Shown here piece after piece: positions 56,923 through 64,000 of a DNA stretch of 64,000 nt; the stretch's first letter is position 1; each line of letters starts with the position of its first letter. Source of the DNA: Nelumbo lutea. Taxonomy: Eukaryota; Streptophyta; Magnoliopsida; Proteales; Nelumbonaceae. Position numbers and translations under genes: made by a program. The stretch spans positions 59,515,655 through 59,579,654 of the forward strand of contig JAKGHH010000005.1 in assembly GCA_022828595.1 (NCBI GenBank), written 5' to 3'. The notes beneath the pieces were generated by a model that saw only the letters and a program-made list of their open reading frames with translations, had not been told where the DNA came from and ran no database searches.

Positions 56923-57530
56923 CCAGATAATAGTAGCTTCTGTAGGTCTTACAAAGTTCCAGGTAGAAGAAATAGAGAAATTTCCAAAGTGTTACCTGCC
57001 CACACTAACTTGTCTATAGAATTACTTAGCTTCACATCTGAGCTGGTGGCAAAAAGTTTAATCTCAACATCAACATTTATGTTATCTGAAAAGAACCAGG
57101 TCTCATCCATGTTAAGGACCTCATTTAAACTAAAATTTGAGACTTCGACATTGCTAGTTCTATGGATAAGTAAACCATGACCTAACCAATTGTGGTACCA
57201 GAAAGAGATTTCACCATGTCCCACCAGCCATCTGCTGTGATTAATAGTTAGGTCCCTTACCTCAATGATCTCCTTCCAAAATCTTGAGCTAGCTTGTGTT
57301 CAAAGAAAAGAGAGCCAAAGGAAGATAGCCTAGGTATCTTCAGGTAAAAAATTGGGTCCAAAGAGGGTCACTTTTTATTAATTTGAAGCACAATTTGATT
57401 CTAAAAGCTTAATGTCCAATCCTCCCTCATTGTAAGATTTGCAAATTTGCTCCCAGCTACACCAATGAAGATTATCACCGAGATCAGAATGGCCCAAAAA
57501 AAAATCTGGCTAGAAAAGCAGTTCACCGTT

Positions 57531-58036
57531 TTTTTTTTTTTAAATTACTCTTCTATATTCTGATGATGAGTTTGATATACAAGCGTTTGAACTGCTAATA
57601 TCCGAAGAGTTTTCAATTAACAATGAGGTTTATTCGCAACATATAAAAACTAAAAAAGCATTCGCACTTCGATCTTACTCGTCGGGTAGCCTTGATTTGT
57701 AATAGGGCCCCAAGTAGGTAGTCCGGTCCCGGCCCAGACCCACCACTCATCATATTGGGCAAACCACAACACCTTTTTGCTTATTTGGAGTCGAACATTA
57801 ATTTTGTTTGGTTCTTTACTCAATCATCATGGGGCACTGAAAGGTAATAATGGGTCCGTATTGGGCTAGATTAGAGGCCCGACTGGACAGACTGGACCGA
57901 CCCAACATTTTAGCCAATTGACCAAGTTTACATATGCTGCACCATGCTTACAACATTTCCTAACAACTCCCCAATAAAATATGGATATTGATATAGCACG
58001 ATCTGGGCACTCCTACTTGACTGCTTACTGGTTCCT
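57531..58036. other. Intergenic stretch, no gene recognised
   Basis: Contains TTTTTTTTTT near 57,530 and 'gacccgacc'-type words near 57,720-57,910, possibly from another decayed repeat. Nothing coding. Confidence 0.4.
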
Positions 58037-58809
58037 TGTTGGCAACGAGCGGCACCTGAGAAGATGAAAGGAATGATTCCTGGAGATTTACCTATTGGGA
58101 ATACTCCAATGCTTAAGTTAGTATTGTGTATGGGAAGTAAAGAGAGAAACGAAGGTTAAGAGTGGAGGTTGCGCTTTATCACTATATTCGAGAGATTAGA
58201 GGTTTTTTTTCAGAAGAAGTTTCTCCTCTGCCCTAAGGGCATTTATAGGGGCACTCTTGTGAGATCGGGCATAACCACCACTGGGCCCCTGCCACAACCG
58301 TTACCTACCAGGGCTGCGTAGGTGGCCGTTGTGACACGTCTCCAAAGTGACAGGCACGCCTCCGCCTACTGAGAGACGTGGGGGCAGACTGTCGAAAGGA
58401 CATGGACTGCGCCGTCAGTTAGGGACGTGGCACAGTCTGACTGGTATGACCTGTTAAATAGAAGCTTCTTGAGGAATGCTCGTGCGACCCATTCGTGAGC
58501 TACTTTGCAGCGAGCTTGGAATACTTCAGGAGTACCCTTAGTAGAATTGGTCATCGGGATGACTTGTCTGTTTGAGAGCTCGGGCGAGCTGGTTTTCTTA
58601 GCTCGCAAGTTAAAGTCGCATCGGAATATCCCTTTAGAGGTAGCTCGGGGAACCCGGAGCTCGCGTTCCTTCAGCGTGCTACGATGTAGCGAGCTGCTTT
58701 ATGGGTCCATTACTTAATTGTACTAGACCACAATGCTGAGTTGTCACTTACGCTGAGTCAGTGTCCACGTGTCGCCATTTCATAGGTCGGGTCAAATCAT
58801 CCTTCATCA
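58037..58809 (-). repeat. 3' LTR of gypsy element 2
   Basis: Begins on the minus strand TGATGAAGGATGATTTGACC at 58809, right after the purine tract, and probably ends GTTGCCAACA at 58037. TATA-like CTATAAAT at 58248-58241. The outer limit is inferred from a CA end, since the 5' LTR is out of view. Little similarity to the element 1 LTR beyond the first bases. Confidence 0.7.
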
Positions 58810-58825
58810 ATTGCCCCCACTCCTC
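58810..58825 (-). promoter_or_regulatory. Polypurine tract of gypsy element 2
   Basis: GAGGAGTGGGGGCAA on the minus strand next to the LTR, nearly identical to that of element 1. Confidence 0.78.
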
Positions 58826-59102
58826 GGGCTAAGAGTATCGCCTTAGCGCGGGGAGTTTATGAAGCGTGATGGACTGACTTGACCGAAATTCAAACTTGAT
58901 TGACTACCCCCATTAAATGCATTTGCGGGAATCAAGAGATCTTCTTATTTCTCTGACTTTCCGAACATCGTGCGGCCGCGACTACCTTAATCGTGGAAGA
59001 TGTGCTGCCAATCGCCTTCGGTTTTCAGAAGGTGTGCGGTCAGGGCCCCCGCAGACCGTTGGATCTGCTTTGATCCGGGCCGTCAGTTTGAAAGGATAAG
59101 GA

Positions 59103-59113
59103 CTATAAATAGG
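59103..59113 (+). promoter_or_regulatory. TATA-like box of the element 2 antisense gene
   Basis: CTATAAATAGG about 140 bp upstream of ATG 59252, on the strand opposite pol. Matching position and sequence in element 1 (22212-22201). Confidence 0.6.
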
Positions 59114-59251
59114 GGGCCCCCTCGGGCCCTATTTTCTTCCACGCCATCTTGCTGTCTTTGGATTCTTAGGTCGCGTACTTCGCCTAGTCTACTTGAGTTC
59201 CTCAGTCTGCTCCGTTCCGTCTACTCTGGTGAGTCCCAATCGCCGTCAGCC

Positions 59252-61131
59252 ATGTCTAGGTACCCACGCCATACCTATCACAGGGGCGATAGCCAGGATG
59301 ATGATGCTCCCTTGGGCTCGGGAGGGGCCTGGGAGCAGATTCCGGAGGCTCGGGAGGCCTTTGGCGACATGTCGTCTACTTCTATGGGGAGGGAGCGTGA
59401 TACCTTTGGCCCTTCCTTAATGATAGCGGAGAGACTTAGGTTTCTGATCCGCTACTTTCGCCTCCCTGGGGACCTGGTTTACAGCCTCCCTACTGGCAAC
59501 TTCCCTTGGGAGCACGGTCCCAATGACATAGTAATCTTTCAGGAACAGCTCGAGGCTGGCTTGCATCTCCCCTTGCACCCCTTGATAGTGGAGGTGTTAA
59601 ATCACTTCAACGTCACTATTGACTAGCTTCATCCCAACGCCGTTCGAAACATGGTTGGGACTATATCCCTGTGTCACAAGTACTGCCTTCCTTTGGACCT
59701 AGATATTTTTGTCTCTATCCTTTGTATAAAGAACACTGCTCCTGGGGTTCCTTTGGAGAGGCGCTTTTATTACCTCGATCCCTGTCACGGCTATAAGCTC
59801 TTGTACGAGCTGCCGAATAAGATTCCCGCCTGGAAGCGGGACTACTTTGTGGTCCGTACCCCGAGGGGTGGCCCTTTCCCACTGCTTGGAGGGGCACCAT
59901 CCAAGACCCCAGGGCCGAGCTGGACCCTGAGATTCGAAAAACAATGCTGTCCTGGGCGTCGGTAGGCTTCCTTTGCTCGGACTACTTGGCCGAGGAGAAG
60001 CTCGTGCAGGCAGGCTTGAGCCCGGGTAGGTCGGCCTTTTAGGTCGCGTAGTGCCTTGTGACTATTGTGTACACATGTTTTTGTTTCTTGTTTGACTAAT
60101 ATCTTGTCGTCTTTTGGCAGCCATCATGTCTAGTGCCGATTCGTGCCGCCTTCTCTCGGGCAGCCAGAGACGCCAGGTGAACAGGACGTGCCTCGACTGG
60201 ACCCCTCCTTCAGGAAGCACTGAGTTTGGGTCTGATGAGCCGATCCTACCCTCTTTTCCGCCCGAGGTTCCGATGCCCCCTCCTGAGGGGCTACTCCCTC
60301 AGCCGGGGGAGGCCCCCTTTAACCCCCTTCACCCCTGTCCTTACCCTCGGTTCCTAGTGGGAAACTGGGAAGGGGTAAATGATTATCTGGTAGCTCGCCG
60401 GAGGAGTTGGAAGGCAATCACTAATGACGAGATCGCTCAGTAGGGAAACATGGAGCCTGGGGATCTCTCTGCATTCGCCTCTACCCATTGCATGGTGGTA
60501 AGTGGCCTTTTTCCCTTTCTCTCTTGTTTTGCCCTTTTCCACTGTCTTCTAATCTTCTTTTTCGTCCATAGGTAAATTCCGCCATCCATGCCATGACTCT
60601 CCAGACGCGCATCCATCACGTGGACGCCCTCAGCGGGCTGCCAACTAGAAGCTCCAGGTCGAGCTCGACTGGATCCGGGGCGAGCTTCATCACACCCGCA
60701 AGGGGAGCGGGTCTCAAGATCTGCTCGTCCACGAATAGGAGGCTCAAATCGCTTGGCTTACTGAAGAGAGTGCACGTTATAGGGAGGAATCATCGAGGAT
60801 GGCAGGGGAGAGGGAGCTCCTCAAGCAACAGTTGCGGGACTTGGAGTCCACTCTTCTGAATCGGACCCGAAACTTTGATCAAATGGTGGAGGCTAAGCAA
60901 GAGAAAGCGGTTTGGGATTTTAAAGGCTCCTAGGAATTTCATGACCTCCAGGCGGAGTATGGTTTGGGTTCGTACCGCTCAGGGTTTAAGCTCTGTCGAT
61001 GGCTGGTTCGGAAGAAGTTCTCCAGGTTCAACCTCGACGGCATTACTATGAAAGGTCTGTCCCCTGAGACAGTAGGCCAAGCGGATGAAGAGGAGCCTGA
61101 CTCTCTAGAGGATGAGGAGGCGGATCCTTGA
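59252..61131 (+). pseudogene. Antisense two-intron gene of gypsy element 2
   Basis: Exon 1 from ATG 59252 (MSRYPRHTYHRGDSQDDD) includes VYSLPTGNFPWEHG, EQLEAGLHLPLHPLIVEV, YKLLYELPNKIPAWKRDYFV and, after a shift near 59,900, [12 protein letters not shown]. Intron 1 is 60026-60120 (GTAGGT...TTTTGGCAG, 95 bp). Exon 2 (60121-60497) is Pro-rich and ends FASTHCMV. Intron 2 is 60498-60571 (GTAAGT...TCCATAG, 74 bp). Exon 3 reads VNSAIHAMTLQTR, then (other frame) a long coiled coil with WLTEESARYREESSRMAG and LLKQQLRDLESTLLN, and an acidic tail EEEPDSLEDEEADP ending at 61131. TAG stops at 59624-59626 (a Gln position), after NDEIAQ and within exon 3 break it. It matches the element 1 gene in block order and both intron sites. 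Function unknown; no enzyme motif seen. Confidence 0.82.
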
Positions 61132-61639
61132 GGTGGCATTTCTCTGGGCTTCTGTGGCTTCCGGGCTGCCGTAAACCCGGTCTTTCACAAGTTTTTGGTT
61201 GGGCGGTTGTGCCCTGTGATGATCAAACCTTTCCTGAGCTGTTTAGCTCGGTTACTGCACTTGTTATTTTCCTTTTCTGCTCTTTCTTTTTTTTTTTTTT
61301 GACAATGGAAGTTTCTTCCTTCTTCTGAGTATGATGAACTCCCTTTATTTTTGACAAAGCGATCTCATCATTTGAGCTATTAAAGTTACATACCCGAAGT
61401 AGGGCTCTTCGGTAGGTGTTATCCTGATTTGTCATGTTTAAGGCCTCTGTGGTGTACCGCGAAGTGGTTACTACGTATGTCCAAATTAGGCATTGGTCGG
61501 TTATTCCTCAGTTCGACCAACGTATCGAGACGAGCTATGCTTCGTAGGGTTTGAACCCGAGCTGCTTACGCCTTTGATATTTCATACCTTGCCTTCGCCA
61601 CTGAAGTGGCTGTCTTTCTTCACGCCGAGGTCTTTGTTA

Positions 61640-62160
61640 ACTCAGTGTTTTGGCCCTTGGGTTGAAGGAGTGGCTCGTGGCCCACTCGCGGAGTTTTCCC
61701 ATGCCATAGAGGCGGCTAAGTCCTATTGTGCCAAGGTCATATTAGCTCGGTATTCTAGTCCTTAGGCTTTGGGAGTGGCTCGTGGCCCACTCTCGGAGTT
61801 TGCCCATGCCATAGAGCCGACTGGGTCCTCTTGTGGCCCTCAAGCTTAGGGAGGGACCCATAGTCCACTTCTGGATTTCTCCCAAGCCGAAGTGGCAACT
61901 AGGGTCTTCTTGTGCCGAGGTCATATTAGTTCGGTATTTTAGCCCTTAGGCTTTGGGAGTGTCTCATGGCCCACTCTCGGAGTTTGCCCATGCCATAGAG
62001 GTGACTGGGTTCTCTTGTATCCCTCAGGCTTAGGGAGGGACCCGTAGTCCACTCTTGGATTTCTCCCAGGTCGAAGTGGCAACTGGGATCTTCTTGTGCC
62101 AAGCTCATATTAGCTCGGTATTCTGGCCCTTAGGCTTTGGGAGTAGCTCATGGCCTACTC
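61640..62160 (-). repeat. Tandem array, 184-bp period, in gypsy element 2
   Basis: Units start TTAG(C/T)TCGGTATT at 61742, 61926 and 62110, exactly 184 bp apart, with a partial unit before and after. They contain CATGCCATAGAG and GGGAGGGACCC. The array lies between integrase and the antisense gene. Tandem repeats in this region are known in Tat-lineage elements and can seed satellite DNA. Confidence 0.85.
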
Positions 62161-62165
62161 GATTC

Positions 62166-63280
62166 TTACAGATAATATTGCCTCAGGTTGACGATATTCC
62201 ATGCTTGAGATACTTGTTTCCCTTCGAGGGTCTCGAGCTCGTATGTTCCTTCCCCGAGCACTTGTTTCACTTGGTAAGGACCTTCCCAGTTGGACCCGAG
62301 CTTGCCAGCGCCGGGCTCAGGCACCATAACTTTACGAAGGGCCAGGTCACCAACGCGAAGGTTTTGCTTCTTGACACTGGCGTTATAGTACCAAGTTACT
62401 CTCTGCTGGTAGACTGCGGTCCTAATGTACGCGAGGTCCCTTACTTCGTCGAGTAGGTCGAGGTTGGTACGTAGCTCATCTTCGTCTGTTGGATCACTGT
62501 ATGCTTCTAGGCGCAACGTAGGTACTTCGATCTCTACGAGGATCACTGCTTCGGTGCCATAGGTGAGATTGAAGGGTGTTTCTCCCATGGCGGTCTTCTC
62601 TGTGGTCCAGTAGGCCCATAGGACACTGGGCAGTTCATCTGCCCACAATCCTTTAGCTCGGTCCAACCGTGCCTTTAGTCCGCGGAGGATGACTCTGTTC
62701 GTGACTTTTGTTTGACCGTTTTCTTGAGGGTGCGTGACTGAAGTAAAATTCTGTTAGATCCCCATGTCTCGGCACCGGTCTTGAAATTTGATATCCTCGA
62801 ACTGCTTGCCATTGTCGGATATCAACACCCGAGGTAATCCGAAGTGGCACACAATGTTCTTCCAAAAGAAGTTTTGGACATTGTGGGTTGTGATCGTCAC
62901 GAGGGGCTCGACTTCTACCCACTTGGTAAAATAGTCCACTGCCACTACTAAGAACTTTCTTCCACCCGTTGCTGGCATGAATGGCCAGAGTAGATCGGTG
63001 CCCCACTGCACAAAGGGCCACGGGATGGTGAGATACTTGAGGTCAGCAGCGAGTTGGTGGTGAATATTGGCATGTCTTTGGCATTTGTCACATTTTTTGA
63101 CAAGCTCAATAGTGTCTTCCTTCATTGTTGGTCAATAATACCCTTGTCGGAGTGCCTTTTGGGCGAGGACCTTACCCCCCAAGTGCCCACCGCATAGACC
63201 TTCATGGGTGTCACGGAGAAGAGCTTGGCTTCGGTAGGTCGCAAGCAACGTTAGTAGGGGAGTGTGTAAGATCTGCAGTA
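62166..63280 (-). pseudogene. Gypsy element 2 integrase, one stop
   Basis: KKCDKCQRHANIHHQ (zinc motif end), WGTDLLWPF (first Asp), [13 protein letters not shown] (second Asp) and HPQENGQ (Glu) give the complete D,D,E set. It ends GTYELETLEGKQVSQAW, then NIVNLRQYYL and a stop near 62,166. The only clear break is TAA near 62,753-62,755, after DMGI, where CAA (Gln) is expected. No chromodomain. Confidence 0.85.
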
Positions 63281-63283
63281 TAG

Positions 63284-63900
63284 TTATTCGTCTATCATGA
63301 CATATTTGGTTGCTTGGCGCTGCACCCTTCTAGTTGCATTGCGGTCTGCAGGGAGGGTCTTGTGTAGCAAGAAGCTTGCGAGTGGGTCAATCCAGCTTGG
63401 CTCTGCTTGAACGACGGGAGTGACCTCCTCTGCCCCCCTGAGAATGCTAGGCCGAGACAGGTCCTCTATGTACACAGTTCTCATGGTGATGTCGCTCGTG
63501 CTGGCTAACCTGGACAGGGCGTCGGCCTCAACGTTCTTTGACCTAGGGATTTGTCTGATAAAGTGTGATTGGAAGTTGAGCAGGGCCTCTCTGACTTTGG
63601 CTAAGTAGGCGATCATGGTTGGCTTGCGAGCTTCCTACTCGCCGGTGACCTGGTTGACCACAAGCTGGGAGTCACTTCAGATAACGATGTGCTTGGCTTT
63701 TACTTCTTTGGCTAGAGATAGTCCAGCTATCAACGCTTCATACTCCGCTTCATTGTTAGATGCCGCGAACTCGAAGCGTAGTGCGTACTCTAGTTTTGTG
63801 CCACTTGGGCCGTGCAGAAATATTTTGCCTCCGCTGCCCTACTGGTTTGAGGAGCCATCTACGTGAAGGATCCAGGGCTCCTCATCCCAGCTCGGGCTTG
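63284..63900 (-). pseudogene. Gypsy element 2 second RNase H and linker
   Basis: Reads [13 protein letters not shown], then KLEYALRFEFAASNNEAEYE, SLAKEVKAKHIVI, SDSQLVVNQVTGE and [22 protein letters not shown] and D motifs of an RNase H are visible. It aligns with 17700-18110 of element 1 but with fewer stops. A linker to integrase follows (IEDLSRPSILRGAEEV). Confidence 0.82.
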
Positions 63901-64000
63901 GCCGAATTAGGAGAGAGGCCACACTGGTTACTACCTCACGGGGCTCGGACTCAACCGGCCTGGGAGATTTGGGCTCACCTGAATTGGGAGCCTCGTGCTC

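Larger units (their letters stand above)
55690..57530 (-). mobile_element. LINE (non-LTR) 3' half, interrupted by two nested elements
   Basis: Read 57,530 to 55,690 on the minus strand, pieces occur in order: WEQICKSYNEGGLDIKLLES; GHGEISFWYHNWLGHGLL; then, after an inserted element, WAKHIWNAGLPSKVAVFMW and SLAVDEAIKRKGVS (zinc-binding RVT domain); then, after a second insertion, INTDGACRGNPGL and LQAEINAVVE (the RNase H at the C-terminus of plant L1-like LINEs). All are interrupted by stops. The endonuclease and most of RT are absent. Confidence 0.78.
58037..64000 (-). mobile_element. Ty3/gypsy Tat-lineage element 2, cut by the window edge
   Basis: On the minus strand: second RNase H and integrase (63,900-62,166), a 184-bp tandem array, an antisense gene (plus strand, 59252-61131), a purine tract and a 3' LTR (58809-58037). 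This is the same order as element 1. Its RT, protease, gag and 5' LTR lie beyond 64,000. Integrase has the full catalytic set and one stop, so it is better preserved than element 1. Confidence 0.88.

Noticed and set aside
58037..58809. Element 2 LTR as a second copy of the element 1 LTR
   Set aside because: Only the first bases and the purine tract match; the bodies differ, so these are different families within the Tat lineage.
1..64000. CRISPR arrays, tRNA, rRNA or bacterial operon signals
   Set aside because: None seen; tandem and inverted repeats here are transposon parts and the genes are intron-containing plant genes.

Overview
The window is nuclear DNA from a flowering plant. The genes have several GT-AG introns. 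They include a plastid-targeted FabZ-type dehydratase, a SOSEKI (DUF966) gene and a broken plant GH5 beta-glucosidase-like gene. The space between and inside them is AT-rich and packed with plant retroelements (Ty3/gypsy Tat lineage, Ty1/copia, LINE, Helitron) and short non-autonomous DNA transposons. I cannot name the species. No rRNA, tRNA, CRISPR or prokaryotic signal was seen.

Layout. 1-8.5 kb: no gene, several decayed short elements. 8,555-27,892 (minus): one fabZ-like gene. Exons 1-3 lie at 27,892-27,177 and exon 4 at 8,805-8,555, separated by an 18.4-kb intron. That intron holds a copia 3' fragment (10.2-10.95 kb), a hAT-like element with a long pyrimidine tract (11.09-11.67 kb), a complete but dead Tat-lineage gypsy element with both LTRs (13,306-23,182) and a LINE tail (24.6-24.8 kb). 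28-32.5 kb: short DNA elements, including a 479-bp foldback. 32.7-35.5 kb (minus): GH5 pseudogene interrupted by a repeat. 35.5-41.6 kb: repeats, no gene recognised. 41,658-46,426 (plus): copia element with both LTRs and many stops. 47,378-49,579 (plus): SOSEKI gene, five exons, 401 codons, apparently intact. 50-57.5 kb: short transposons, a Helitron helicase remnant and a LINE carrying two nested hAT-like insertions. 58,037-64,000 (minus): a second Tat-lineage gypsy element running off the right edge.

Main observation: both gypsy elements carry, between integrase and 3' LTR and on the strand opposite to pol, a homologous extra gene. In both copies it has a TATA-like box, a first exon with a shared conserved block, two small GT-AG introns at equivalent positions (about 75-95 bp each) and a C-terminal coiled-coil/acidic exon. 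Both copies now carry stops or frameshifts. Extra ORFs in Tat elements are a known phenomenon; the shared two-intron structure with its own promoter was read directly here and is the part most worth checking.

The second observation is the fabZ gene. Its exon phases match exactly across the 18.4-kb repeat-filled intron, but exon 4 lacks one base relative to the expected frame, so it is either a recent pseudogene or a one-base assembly error.
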